NCBI GenBank assembly: GCA_947685225.1
Contig: CANTUV010000011.1
Coordinates: 64,716,501-64,780,500 of the forward strand
Origin: Garcia nutans
Lineage: Eukaryota > Streptophyta > Magnoliopsida > Malpighiales > Euphorbiaceae
Direction of reading: 5' to 3'
DNA length: 64,000 bases
The notes below the pieces were generated by a model. That model worked only from the letters and a program-made list of their open reading frames with translations. It ran no database searches and was not told the DNA's origin. Shown here one piece after another: positions 21,661-33,542 of this stretch (position 1 is its first letter; each line of letters opens with the position of its first letter). A program made the position numbers and the translations under genes.

Positions 21661-24104
21661 TTTTCTTCTAGCTCAAGTAATATTTCTGACTTTCCTCGTT
21701 GTGACAATTTCAACAACACTTCTTCTCAGAAAACTGAGATATCGGCGGGACCTGTTAATCAGGCCTGTTGGATGCCATGAAAATAATAAGTTGGAACTGT
21801 TGAGGGCTGGGCAACCCTCGGGCAGTGTTAGCTCTTCATGAGCTTTCGAAGAAGTATAAATCTGATGTAATATTTCTCGTTGAAACGTTAGCTAATAAAG
21901 ATACAGTTGATGGTGTTTGCTCTCGAATTGGTTTTGAAAATTGTTTTGTAGTTGATCGACTTGGTCGTGGAGGTGGTTTGGTTGTCTGCTGGAATGAGTT
22001 CATTAATCTCTCAATAATTTCTTTTTCTTCAAATTTTATTGATATGGTGATTGATTGGGTATGAATATAAGATGACATCTTACTAGCTTTTATGGTTTTC
22101 CTCAAAGGAATCGCAGAAGGGACTCTTGGCAGCTGCTTCGTAATTTAGCTAATAACCGCACGTTGCCTTAGGGAGTCATTGGAGATTTTAATGATCTCCT
22201 ATCTCATGATGAGAAGGATGGTAGTGTGGGACATCCAGATATGCTAATTCAAGGTTTTGGTGACACCCTCTCTGATTGTAACTTGACTGACATTCCTTTA
22301 GTAGGATACCATTTTACTTGGAAACGGGGAAAATCCTCAGGCAATTTGATCCGTGAGAAACTAGATAGATTTGTCAAGATAGGTAATAAACTTTCAAAAA
22401 TCTCGTACATTCTATAGTAATAATGTGTCAAATGATTTACTTACTTTCCTTGTTTCAATTTTAGAAGTATCAAATAAGATTGATCATAGGCGATACTTGG
22501 GACTTCCATCATTAATAAGAAAGGATAAACGGCGTATTTTTTCTTTCTTAAAAGAACGAATGAGTAGAAGGCTGCAATGTTGGGATACTAAATTTCTCTC
22601 AAAAGCTGATAAAGAAGTTCTTCTTAAGTCAGTTGTTCAAGCTCTTCCGACTTTTTGTATAGGAGTTTTTCTCATTCCACTATTACTTTGCAAAGAGTTA
22701 CATAGAATGATGAACAACTTCTGGTAGGGTAAGAAGGCAAATGGCAATAGGAATTTACATTGGATATCATGGGACAATTTATGTCAAAGTAAGGGGGAAG
22801 ATGGTATGGGTTTCAAGAACTATCATCACTTTTATCTTGCTATGCTTAGCAAACAATGTTGGCCCATTTTTAAGATAAAAGACTCGCTTATTGCTCAAGT
22901 TTATAAAGCTAGATATTTTTCTAATGGGGATTTTTTAACTTCAAGATTAGGATCTAATCCAAGTTTCACATGGCGGAGTCTTTGTGTTGCTAAGGATTAC
23001 ATGATTAGGGGCTTGCGTTGGGTGATTGGAAATGGAGCTTCAGTGAGGGTGTGGGAAGATCCGTGGCTACCAAGAGAAGAGAATTTTTTGTAAATAGCAT
23101 ATGTGTGGAGGGTTTTGAATCAATGTTTGTCAGGTATCTTTTGATGGAAAATGGAAGTCAGTGGGATGAGAATTTAGTGCAGGGATTATTTAATGAAGAT
23201 GAAGCTTCTTTGATTTTGAGTATCCCTTTGAGCTGGCGGGTAAAAGAAGATAGAAGCATCTGAAATTTTACAAAAGATGAGATTTTTAGTGTAAAGTCAG
23301 CCTATCATTTATTCCATGGAGATTTTCTTTTTTATGAACAAGGGCCATTATTTGTTTGGAAGAAGATCTGGCAGGCAAATATCCCTCCTAAGGTGAAGAA
23401 CTTCATCTGGCGTTTGGGAAGAAACATATTACCTGTCAATCAATGCCTTATTTGTAGAGGTGTTCCAGTTGGGGGGCAATGTATCAAGGTCAGACCTCTG
23501 TGATGATCATTCGTAAATTTCTTGAAGACTGGAGATGTGCAATGGAGTTCCAGACTCGTATGGTTGTTCAATCTCAAGTCTTTGCATCTGATAGTCCAAT
23601 TTGGGAGAGACCTCCGGTGGGCAATTGGAAGTACAACGTTGATGCAGCTGTGTTTGAAAAATTCAGTAGCTGGCTTTGGGGCAGTGATCAAAGAGGATAA
23701 TGGTTCACTGCTGTTGGCAATTTCAGGTTCTATCCAAAATTGTAGCTTACCATATCATGCAGAGCTGTGGGGACTCAGACAAGCTATATTAGTGGTGCTC
23801 CATCATTTTCAAAACCCAGACATTATTGAAACCGATGCTCAGCAAGTATATACAGCTGTCACCTCTCTATCTGACGATATTTCAAACTCGGGTAATATTG
23901 TTGAAGATATTAATATTTTTTGAAATAAAGATGTAATGTTTCTTTTAGATGAGTTAGGAGATAAGTGAATAAGGTTGCTCATATTTTGGCAAAAGCTTCA
24001 CATTCAAATATTATTCTTTATATTTAAGAGGGCGTTTCTCCTCCTATTGCTACAATGTTTATTTCTGATTAATAAAAATTTCAATTTTCTCTTTAAAAAA
24101 AAAA
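21661..24104 (+). mobile_element. Internally deleted, 5'-truncated LINE copy
   Basis: The unit opens with the end of ORF1, followed by an endonuclease (MKIISWNC then a stop; FLVETLANK; VIGDFNDLL near 22165-22200). The frame then jumps from the endonuclease end (about 22385) to the region after the RT fingers/palm (RYLGLPSLIRKDKRRIF near 22490), so the catalytic FADD core has been deleted. The zinc-binding and RNase H regions follow (PPVGNWKYNVDA near 23615) with several stops, and an A-rich tail lies at 24094-24104. A 10-bp direct repeat with one mismatch, AGCAACATTA (21651-21660) and AGCAACACTA (24105-24114), is a plausible TSD. It is a different LINE family member from the one at 537. Confidence 0.85.
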
Positions 24105-24174
24105 AGCAACACTAAATCTGAAAAAATATATATATGTAAGAGGACCCGAACGTTCTAGTTCTTTTCAGGCTTTG

Positions 24175-24184
24175 GACACGTGTC
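24175..24184. promoter_or_regulatory. G-box palindrome upstream of the MLF-like gene
   Basis: GACACGTGTC is a perfect 10-bp palindrome containing the CACGTG G-box core bound by plant bZIP and bHLH factors. It lies about 610 bp before the MLF-like ATG and only about 70 bp after the 3' end of the LINE. A GTAATT donor near 24310 and an AG just before the ATG (about 24789) suggest a 5' UTR intron, which would place this box close to the transcription start. The function is inferred. Confidence 0.5.
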
Positions 24185-24792
24185 ATTTTATTAGTTATTT
24201 TTTGAGACCTATATACCCAATGTAGAGACCATTCTAGTTTCGTCTTTTATTTTATTTTAATTTTTTCTCGCCCTCAGAATCGCGAAATTGTAATCGGCTG
24301 CTGCAGAAAGGTAATTCCCTCAACTTTCTAATCCATTTTCCTATATTTTCTCTGCTGCCAAGCAGAGTTATAAAACCTACCATATCTAACAGTCCTCTTT
24401 TGAATTTATATTTTTTATCATTCATTTCTGATATAACCACAACTTAGAATTTTCTGTTTTCATTTTCCTCGGTATTAATTTTCTGGTATTGAATTTTCTT
24501 TGTGCATTTGCTGAATTCAGTTTCATTTTCAATGTTACTATTTGCTAAATTCAGTTTCTGATCACTTGAAAAAAATAAATAAATAGCAACAGCATCAATT
24601 GAGAGCTAAATGATCATCTATTTGTAAATATTTTCTAAATATGCTCGTGCGAAGAAAGTTATCGCATAATTGAATGTAATTGAATAAAATTCTATAAACC
24701 TACTTTAATGTAAATGGTTCTATAACATTTCAAACGTGTATGTATTCTTAAATTGTTTTACCATGCATGTTTGAAGGGATTGCTCGTAGAAG

Positions 24793-26787
24793 ATGCAGAG
24801 GGACAGAGGAGGTAGAAGTGATATGTTTGGTATGGGTGACCCCTTTGGTAATTTTGAGGGCTTTGGCATGATGCCTAGTTTGTTTGGAGGGAGAGATCCA
24901 TTTGATGACCCATTTTTTAGGCGCCCTTTTGGGAGCATGTTTGCACCTCCTAGCTCTGCTATTGGGGATGCATCGAGTGCCAGTGGTGGGAAAGGAGTAG
25001 TTATAGAAGAATTACTCTCTGATGATGATGAGGAAAAAGAAAAAGATATGCACACTGGATCGGGCAAGGAACTGTCTGTTGAGCATCCTGATGATCATCT
25101 TGATGGTGAGTGACTTTTATACAGAGAAAGCATTTTTCAGTTTCAAACAAATATGTGCTCAACTGTGACTATTTGGCAGAGGAGACGAACAAGAATGTGA
25201 ATCATCAGAGTGATTATAACAAGATAGAAGGGACTAAACCACAGGCTCTTAATTTCGGTTATCAGACATGCAAAGTCACATATGGTGGTGTTGATGGGGC
25301 GTACTACACTTCTACAAGGAGCAGAAAGGCGGGCAGTGATGGAGTAAGCAACTTCTTTTCTGCGTGAGTTGGATTGTTTTTTATTTCTGCTTGTTACAAT
25401 GTTTATTCCTGTGAATCAGGTAGTGATTGAGGAGAGCAAAGAAGCTGACAAAACAACAGGTCAAGCAACGCATAGGATCTCTAGAGGAATTCATGATCAG
25501 GTGATTATCTTGTTGGTGACATGATGCATTTATTTAAAGAACCTTGAATAATTCTTTTTTGTTTTTAAATCGTTAAAGAAACTCTTTAAATTTTGAAATT
25601 TTATGATAGAATTAGTCTTTCTTTCAATGGTAAATGTTCATTAGCAGTCTAGCAGACTTCATCATTTATATGCATAGTGATAGTCTAATTGCAACACTAG
25701 GTTGCCTGTCTGGTATTCATGACATTGATTTTTTTTTTATTCCCTCCAGATTTCTTTTGGATATTATTTGGGGAAAGACCAGTGCTGAAAATTTGTTTGT
25801 GTTATGAAGAAATCAGCTGGCACATGAATCTGATGTGATTCATCAGTTGTCCTACTGTCATTTGTTGAATTGTTATGTTTATTACTGGCCATGTGATCTG
25901 GTTGTTTGATCCTTTGTCATCTCTTCTTGGTCTTTGGATAAGAGAAGAATAAACAATAGGAATTCTATTATTGGGGACATTAACGGGTGTTTGCTTGGTA
26001 TTGAAATGTTTATATTCCTTATATAGGGCCATTCACTCACAAGGAAGCTAAATTCCGATGGCAAGGTTGATACGGTGCAAACTTTACACAATATGAATGA
26101 AGGTTTGCTGCTGCTGCTACTTCCTGTCATTTAAAGATACTTTTTTTTTCAATGTTCTATTCCTGTGGTTAACAGAGGAACTAATTTTGAAATAAATTTC
26201 CAGATGAACTTTCTGGTTTTGAAGCAGCATGGGATGGTAATGTCAGAGGACAGCTACCTGGTTGGGATAATCAATTTGGCATGCATGGTACTACAGGTAA
26301 CCGGTGGCGTCTTCCTCGCAGGAAGATATTCTTAGATCAGATTATGTTTTAACTTTTTATTTCTTGTTTCTTATTTTTGTGTTAATGTTGCTTTTAAGAT
26401 TATTAATTTGAAGGGCTATTTTAATAATATTTGGATAGATAGTCATTTGAAATGATTGAGGATTTGAATTTGCGATCGTGTTAAGTTTTTATGACTTTTC
26501 ACTTCAAGGCTCTAATTCAAATCCTTAATAATGTTCGATTTTGTTTCTATTGCTCCAATTTGAGGGAGGCAATGTGGGACTTTCAGGTTTTCCTATGGAC
26601 TGTGGTTAGTTCAAGATAAAAGCTTAACTCTTGTAATTATGATGGCAATGTAGGATCTGGTAATAGTGGGCAGAATGCAATTGCAACTTTAGGTGGTTGG
26701 GCACTTCCATCAGCAGCACGGCCACGAAATGCAGGAGCAACCTCAGCTGGAAGAGCCAAAAATGTTGTCAGGATCAACATTGAATGA
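24793..26787 (+). CDS. Myeloid leukemia factor (MLF)-like protein, 6 exons
   Basis: Exons 24793-25105, 25180-25343, 25420-25500, 26027-26102, 26204-26296 and 26654-26787 join in frame to 286 residues, all with GT-AG borders. The N-terminus is Gly/Phe/Asp-rich (MFGMGDPFGNFEGFG, FGGRDPFDDPFF), as in MLF-family proteins. An acidic stretch (LLSDDDEEKEKD) follows. The conserved core contains VTYGGVDGAYYTSTRSRK and GQATHRISRGIHDQGHS with KLNSDGKVDT. The C-terminal tail is basic. Animal MLF proteins shuttle to the nucleus and act with chaperones and transcription factors; the plant role is largely undefined. The gene looks intact. A LINE ends about 690 bp upstream. Confidence 0.9.
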
Positions 26788-28960
26788 ATCAGTACAGACA
26801 TTTTAGGAGTTAATTGTTATATATTGCCTATAATAGGTGTGGCAACATAAGGTTGTATTTGTTTGGCTCAAGTGGTGTGTGAGGTGATATTTTTACCCTT
26901 TTAGACCCATTACATGGCAGGCAGTTCCTTATTAAGCTCGAAACTCAAATTTAGGTCCAAATATCTCCAGTGCAGTTACCCATTTGTATCCGGATGCTTA
27001 TAGCTTAGTTGTTTCGCAATTTGAATGTATGCTTCCATGATCTTGTTTGTTCATGCAAAGAGGCTGCTAGTGTTAGAACTTCCAAGGAAACAAATATATT
27101 ATATGTACATATATGTTTGCATATGTTTTCATTTCCACATAATCTGCGGAAATAGACCACTCGTTAATTTCCCAAGAAACTAAATTCACAAGCAAAAGAG
27201 AAAAAAATGGAAGGAATTATTTTCACTTACAAGTCCTAAGATTAACATTTACTATATTTAAGGGTAGGCTGCAATAATCGGTGCATATGGTAATCGGAAG
27301 CAACTTGATCCAACTTGTCAATGAGTTGGTTATTCTTTAAAATATAATTTCTGTAGGCTATGTTTGTGTGGGTTTTTCATTTGTGTTGGTTTTTGTCCTG
27401 TTTAATTTTATTTATTTTGGTTATTTTATTGGCGTTTTTTATGGAGAGTTTGGTTGTCTTGTTTGTTTTTTGCTCTGTGTACGTTTTAAATTGCTGAGAC
27501 TAAAAATATACATTAAAGGATTAGTACTTCTTTACTCTTGCCTTCAAATTTTTATTTAAAGGCCGCCTCATCCTCCATGGATTTACTTATGTATTTGCTT
27601 CCCTTTTCAAGGATTTATTTAGTCTTTAGCACCGTGCTTGTCTAAATGAGCATTTCTTTGATTTTTTTCATCTAGGGAGAGGCATGAAATATGGAGATAC
27701 GCACACAATATATAGATGAAGAATGTACCCTTAGATTAAACAACAAAATGCCATTGAGTTAAACCTAGGACTTTAGTGGAAGACTAGAAGTGGCAGGATT
27801 GTTGCTGGTGAAGTTAGCTTACATGTGACAAGTTTAGGAAATGTTGGATCATTGCTTGCGGTGTATGTTGACTGGTTTTGTGATACATAGATTTAACACC
27901 TGCTAATGCTTTCCAATTCTAATTCATATGTAGCTGCAACCGCGTTCAAGTTGCAATTATCAAAAGCTTAAAATTTAAATTCTATTATAATTCATTTGCT
28001 GTAGAACTGTATTACAAGATCCATTTAGTATTTCATTTGTTGATTGACAGTATATATTTTATTCTTTCTCATTGAATTTCATGTCATTCTCTCCTTTTTT
28101 TTTATCTAGGTTTTATATGGTATGTTCTTTATTGTCTATTGTGTGTCTCTAATAAATTTTTATTTCACTTAAATTATCACTTTTATAAATTTAAAAAAAT
28201 ATTTATTATAAAATTTTAAACTCTCTTATTTATTATATCTTGTGATTAGATAAATTATTATGAATTTTTTATAAAATTTATAATTATTAATTATTATTAT
28301 TATCTTTGTATTTTACTCTTAGACCACACTTAAAATAAAATAAAGAGAGTATTTCATATGCCTTGAGCTATTTCTTGGACGTCAAAAGGAGTAAGTGGTT
28401 TGGCCGAAACCTATCTCGTCCCGTTCTTGAATAGATTATAGAATTCCACTTGTTAGTAAGCCTGTTCTCTTTGTCAATGAATTTTTAATCAAATATCTCA
28501 ATTAGGTGTAACTAGAGGTTATCCATAACTAATTAGTATATTTTTTTAATTAATCATTTAAATTATTTTTGATAAATTATATATAAAAGAAAATATTTAT
28601 CTCACAATATGATAGAGTCATTATTATTACTTGAAATAAAAACGGTTAAGAATTCATAAAATAAAAAAATTAACCTTTATTTTTTTATTTTTTTCCTCAA
28701 TAACATTTTCTAAGTGTGCTCCTAATTTGAATGGCTTGCTACTTGCAATGAAATTTAAGAATTTCTTGGAGAAAGACCTTCCTTAGTTGATTCCTTTTCC
28801 AATTTTCATGGCTTGTTTGTTTGACACTTGACATGAAAATTCTAAGAACCTTTTCAATAAAGACCTCCCTTAGTTGTTTCCATTTCCAAATTTCTATGAA
28901 TACAATGATTAATTTAATGTCACACTCACAACCCATGAGAGACCGTACTAGCTCCCACCT
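26788..28960. other. 3' UTR of the MLF-like gene and intergenic spacer
   Basis: The 3' UTR runs to roughly 27,000-27,120. The remaining stretch has AT-rich low-complexity DNA and one short hydrophobic frame (27368-27559) without ATG context or homology. Nothing supportable was seen. Confidence 0.5.
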
Positions 28961-28965
28961 TTCTC

Positions 28966-28974
28966 AATATATAA
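28966..28974 (+). promoter_or_regulatory. Likely TATA box of the first DUF1442 gene
   Basis: TATATAAAA-type sequence about 75 bp before the ATG at 29046, in the usual position for a plant TATA box with a short leader. Inferred from sequence and spacing only. Confidence 0.5.
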
Positions 28975-29045
28975 AAACTCTTATCTGCCACTTTTATCTG
29001 AAGCATTTCATTTTCCACTCGAAAATCATATTTTCAGCACCAAAT

Positions 29046-29702
29046 ATGGATCGTTGGTCATCTGAGAATGCTGCAAAAGCTTATATCAGAGCTCTGAAAA
29101 TGGTAATTGATGAGATCTTTCATATCCATTGTGAAAACAAAGAAAAGCTATGTTCTTTTTACATTTTTCTCATCTGGGTTCTTAATTTTTACAGGGGAAA
29201 AGAGGTAAAGAGCCAGATATAGCTGAGTTCATATCAGCTATGGCAGCCGGCAACAATGCAAAACTAAATGGTGATTGTATCTGCGTGTATTGCAGAATCA
29301 ACCACACCATCATTAGCGGCAGCGGCACATCAAACTGGTGGCCAAGTAGTCTGTATTTTTTCTAAAAAATCAGACTTTAATGAAACAAGAAAAGCTCTAG
29401 GTGATCATTACCTGGACTATGTAAATTTTGTTGCAGGAGATGCGAAAACCCTTTTAATAAATGACTATAAAGATGCAGACTTTGTGCTTATTGATTGTAA
29501 TATTGATGATTGGAAAGGAGTATTTAAAGCTGCTGCAGAAAAGTGTGGAAAGCTTGGAAACAGGGGACTTATAGTAGGCTATAATGGCTTTCATAAGAGC
29601 TCATGGCCTATTGAATTGAAGACTCGTTTTTTACCATTGGAGAGGAGCTGCTGGTAACTATGGAGATGAGCGTAGAAGAAGATCAAGTAAATGGGTTGTG
29701 AG
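29046..29702 (+). pseudogene. DUF1442 family gene with two frame breaks
   Basis: DUF1442 is a plant family with a methyltransferase-like fold and no settled function. Exon 1 (29046-29102) encodes MDRWSSENAAKAYIRALKM. A GT-AG intron follows, then exon 2 from 29205. The family motif EFISAMAAGNNAKL is intact, but one extra A in the run at 29266-29268 shifts the frame. The second frame then carries SLAAAAHQTGGQVVCIF and ADFVLIDCNIDDWKG. Near 29636 a missing base shifts it back (expected FLPIGEELLV), and the gene ends at TGA 29700-29702. The two indels compensate, so the original reading can be followed from start to stop. As written, translation stops early. It is either a young pseudogene or carries two base-calling errors. 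It is related to, but diverged from, the gene at 32192-32965. Confidence 0.8.
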
Positions 29703-30358
29703 GCTCTACTAGTGGCGGAACCAAATGAGGTAACGTGAAGTCGCACGATTTTTCTGACTGGCCGGCCGAAAGCATATGTGAGGGGAAGTGGAGTTGGTTG
29801 CTGATTATACAACCGCTACAACATAGTTCTATTTTCTAGGCTATTGGTCTGATTTTTTTTTTTTTTTTTGCACGGTCTCACTAATTCCGTCTTTGACAGT
29901 CCACCGGCCTGTAATTCCAATAATAACGGTGAAAATTTTGTTCCTCTCTTAGTAATTGCTAGTTCTGCCATTGAGTTCGACAAGTGCACTAGTGAAGAAC
30001 ATTTCTACAGGATCACTTCTCCACGGTAAGTGGTTGAAGCCTAAGTGTTGGTGCAGATTTTTCTTTTAAACTTCTCGCTAATATTGCAATAAAGGGGAAG
30101 AAATCAAATTTGAATCTATTTAAGAAAAATTACACGTACGGTTATGTAATAACTAGGCGTGCCTTTGCTATTTGGCTAAGACCAAGTACTCAAGTTGTAA
30201 AATATAAAATGGCATATAAAACTCATTTGGCTTTTTGTTTTTTAAGAGAAGTCACTGTTTTTTATGTATGTAATTGATTTGACATTTTGCTCCCATGGGT
30301 TTCGTTTAATTGTTGGTGCATGTTTCAATTTGGCAAATCTCTAAACTTGTAAACCAAT
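29703..30358. other. Spacer after the first DUF1442 gene
   Basis: Contains a poly-T run (about 29852-29868) and no supported gene. A segment starting AGTGGCGGAACC at 29712 resembles the ends of hAT-like MITEs, but I could not pair it with a convincing second end. Confidence 0.4.
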
Positions 30359-31275
30359 ATATACAAATCTAAAAATAAAGCTTTTCTCTTCCTTAATGGA
30401 AGCTGACCTCTTCTTCTGTGAAGCGCCGGCCCATACCTTCAGCCCTAGGTTCTAGGGCTAAACTCCTCTTTTTATTTTTGCCTCTGTTTTTTAGTCCGGC
30501 TTTTCTATTTTATTTTGCTTTCGGCTGGGAGCAAAGAACGCCCTAAGATCTATCGTATTTTAACTCGTTAAAGCCTACTGCTGGTGTTTTGTTTTTAGGT
30601 TTGGGCTATGGAGCTCCGAGATCATATTTTTAGACTCAGTTTAAATTTGTTTCAAGCTTTTTGTCCTTCAACATTCTTCTTGTAGTGGGCCTTCAAATCT
30701 CACTCCTCCCTTTCTTTTTAAGCTTCAGTTTTCAGGAAAAAGCTCCTTCTGGAGCTATGGTGGTCTCTTCTATTCAGTGTGTTACTATTTTTGGTGCTTT
30801 TCTCTTCTTGTTTAGCCTATTAATAGGACCTCTGGTCCTTTCTTTTCCTCAATAGCCTCTGAATGTGAGGATGAGTGGGGTAGTAGAGTTGGCTATTCTC
30901 TCAAATTTCTAGTGCTCTACTGGCTTTGGTGGATAAACATTATTGTGACTAAATTTTTTTTTTTTCATTTCTGGGCCTTGATCTGGGTGTTTTCGGCCGT
31001 TCTTTATGAGGCGATTTTATGTTGAGTTATGTGCTTCACTGCAAGAAGTTTTTTGAAGCTTTTTTTAGCTCTGTCTTGTTTGTATTTGCTAACTCAACTT
31101 TCAGATATTTTTTATGTTCTGTGTTTTTTGGTTTGGGGTTCTACCCTTTCCATCAGTTGTGATTTTACTGTTCTTTGTTTATTTCTAGTTGTTGTTTATA
31201 TCATACTTTGTATTGTATTTTTTAATTTCTAATGCAATCAACTTTGTGATAAATATATATATATACAAATTCTAA
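30359..31275 (+). mobile_element. Candidate non-LTR retroposon (about 890 bp, T-rich)
   Basis: The unit between 30373 and 31260 is T/C-rich, ends in a (TA)n tail (31252-31263), and is flanked by near-identical direct repeats: ATATACAAATCTAA (30359-30372) and ATATACAAATTCTAA (31261-31275), which differ by one base. This resembles a retroposed unit with a TSD. It has no recognisable RT or tRNA-like promoter, so it may be a LINE end, a SINE-like element or a retroposed transcript. The tail being simple TA repeats weakens the boundary call. Confidence 0.35.
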
Positions 31276-32190
31276 TTAAAATAAATACATTTTGATAAAA
31301 ATTAAAACATTTATTATTATTTAAATCTTTATATATTTATATAATTTGAATTACGAAATAATTGGCTTAAGTTTATTTCAGGACTAATTTAAAATTCAAA
31401 TTTCAGAATTCAAGTTTAATTGGTCAATTTAATAGGCCTGAGTGGTTGGATGGATGTATTGGCCCAGTTAGATAGTTTGGTACTTTACTTTCATGGGCAT
31501 TTTACAAAATTGAAAAAATAAAAATTTATCATATTTTAAAAAAAAATTTAAACTTATTAGAAATTTAGAATTTTTAATCAATTTATAAATTTATTAAATT
31601 CATATAACATATAAAAAGTTTATATGATGAGATTATTATATAGTTTGTTATACATAAAGTACCTGATAAAACATGTAAAAATTTAAAAAAAATATGATAA
31701 GTGTTAACTTTCTCTAATTTCATTAATTAACCACATGAGATTATTTTTAACAATCTATTTTTGACTCAATTTTAAATTCATTGCTAAGCTTTAATATCGT
31801 TTCAATTTCATAAGATATATTCCTTTTTATTTATTTGAAATCATTTCACAATATCGATTATTCCTTTTAATTTGATTTACTTCTGATCTCTTTACTTCCT
31901 TATAATGTTTTGAAAACAAAATAAAGAAATTAAAACAGGTATTTTATGAGCTGTGCAAAATTTTTCTTTAGTGATTCTAATAATAAAAATCATGGGTTGA
32001 ATGTTAACTGTGTTTTATAATGTAAATAGAAAATTATATTTAAAGAATTAAAAAATATGTATATTATAGTCCTCACACCCTTTAACTGTACAAATTTCAT
32101 TTTGATGTCCAAAAGTGAAATATGGGTGGTTTAAAAAAAAAAGTGAAATATGGGTGTTCATTGCAGTTTACACAACAACTACAACGTACC
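31276..32190. other. AT-rich spacer
   Basis: Intergenic DNA with no supported gene. A 15-bp block (aagtgaaatatgggt) is duplicated at about 32113-32155. Confidence 0.5.
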
Positions 32191-32191
32191 A

Positions 32192-32965
32192 TCAACAGTC
32201 AACCCGAAACACGTGCTCCTCACCTGACTTCTGATCTACAGACTTAATCCAACGGCTAGAACTCCTTTCTGAACTTGCAACCCCACCACTACTCCCTATA
32301 TGAGCAATATCCAATCCTTGCCCAACTGGCAAAATAACAGATCTAACGACATGTGTCCCTCTCTCAAGCGCTCCATGCCATCTAAACCCAGAAACAGAAG
32401 AAGAAAGAGAGCTTTGAAATGCGTTCTTGCGTACTAACACGGCGCCTTTATGACTCAACTTAGCAAACCTCAAAAACCTAACGAAATCTCTCCTTTTACT
32501 ATCCACCACCAGAAAATCCACCGCCGTTAGCCTCGCCATCACCTCCTCCGCTTCTCCTACTATCACCTCCGTCTTCGCCGCCTCCATGCCGGCACCTCGC
32601 ATGGATTTTAAATACTCCGATCTTGACTTCTCATCCGGAACTATGCATATGTGTCTACCACTCGTGTGAATCGAAGCAGCAGCTAAGCCGATACTCGTCG
32701 CCACTGGACCACCGTATGACCATGATTCCACTATCAACTTCGCGTTCCAGCCGGCGGCCATGGCGGAAAGAAGCTCGGATACGCCGGATTCTTTGAAATT
32801 CTGTCGAAACTGAAAATAACCAAGTAAATTATAAGATAGTTCATAGTAAAAATTAAAAAAAAAGGAGAAATTAGTTAGTGTTGTTAATATTACAAACGAT
32901 TTTAGGGATTTAACAGTGTAAATGTAAGCTTGAAGAGCGGTATCTGGAGACCAAACAAGCTTCAT
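32192..32965 (-). CDS. DUF1442 family protein, two exons, intact
   Basis: Function is unknown. The fold resembles an S-adenosylmethionine-dependent methyltransferase. The start MKLVWSPDTALQAYI is typical of the family. Exon 1 is 32965-32894. An 84-nt GT-AG intron (32893-32810) follows, then exon 2, 32809-32192, giving 229 residues. The intron is a multiple of three and has no stop, so the unspliced frame also reads through, with 28 extra mostly hydrophobic residues. Conserved blocks are SELLSAMAAGWNAKLIVE, GRHICIVPDEKSRSEY, VDFLVVDSKRRDF, GAVLVRKNA, VILPVGQGLDIAHIG and the C-terminal SGEEHVFRVD. It lies about 2.5 kb from the broken plus-strand DUF1442 gene, in convergent orientation, and is probably the functional copy. 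Confidence 0.92.
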   Translation of the reverse strand: MKLVWSPDTALQAYIYTVKSLKSFVILTTLTNFSFFFNFYYELSYNLLGYFQFRQNFKESGVSELLSAMAAGWNAKLIVESWSYGGPVATSIGLAAASIHTSGRHICIVPDEKSRSEYLKSMRGAGMEAAKTEVIVGEAEEVMARLTAVDFLVVDSKRRDFVRFLRFAKLSHKGAVLVRKNAFQSSLSSSVSGFRWHGALERGTHVVRSVILPVGQGLDIAHIGSSGGVASSERSSSRWIKSVDQKSGEEHVFRVDC

Positions 32966-33534
32966 TTTTTAGGGTTTTTGGATGTTGAAGACGACGACAG
33001 TGAAGAGAATGCGAGACTGTTAGGCTTTTTAAATGAAAATTTTAGAATTGAAAGAGAGGCTCTGTTGGTTTGCGCAGCCGTTGACATTAGCTTTCTACTG
33101 CATATGCAGCACGATTTAATGGCCTCGTGTGGATCATATATTTATATACGTAACAAAAATTATATATATTATTTATCATGAAAATATAAATTATTTATTA
33201 TCAAATTATATAATATATTGTTTTTAATATTCAATATATATATAGTGTTGCAAATTGCAGAAGAGACGTTGAAATATATTTTTAAAAACTCTAAGATAAT
33301 TCCAAACTGAGAAGTGATCATATATTAATTAAGTGGTTAATGAATAAAATTTAACTAGGTCTACATACATTTTATCAAAAAAAAAAAGTTCTACATACAT
33401 CCATTTTATTAATTAAATTTTGAATATTTTATTTCTTCATTTTTTTTTCTTTTAATTGGAGTACAACTAATACTCCTAAAAAAATTATTTTGTGAATTTT
33501 TTTTATCGTGAAAATAAATGGATGAATGTACTTG
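32966..33534. other. Upstream region of the intact DUF1442 gene
   Basis: A TATATAAATATA-like sequence near 33135-33147, on the gene's strand, could be the TATA region. The rest is AT-rich with no gene. Confidence 0.4.
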
Positions 33535-33542
33535 AATATTAT

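Noticed and set aside
27368..27559. Short hydrophobic ORF of 63 codons
   Set aside because: Composition is Phe/Leu/Val-rich from T-rich DNA; no conserved motif, no promoter or splice context.
29712..29900. Possible hAT MITE starting AGTGGCGGAACC
   Set aside because: A candidate inverted partner near 29,875-29,900 aligns poorly and no 8-bp TSD was found.
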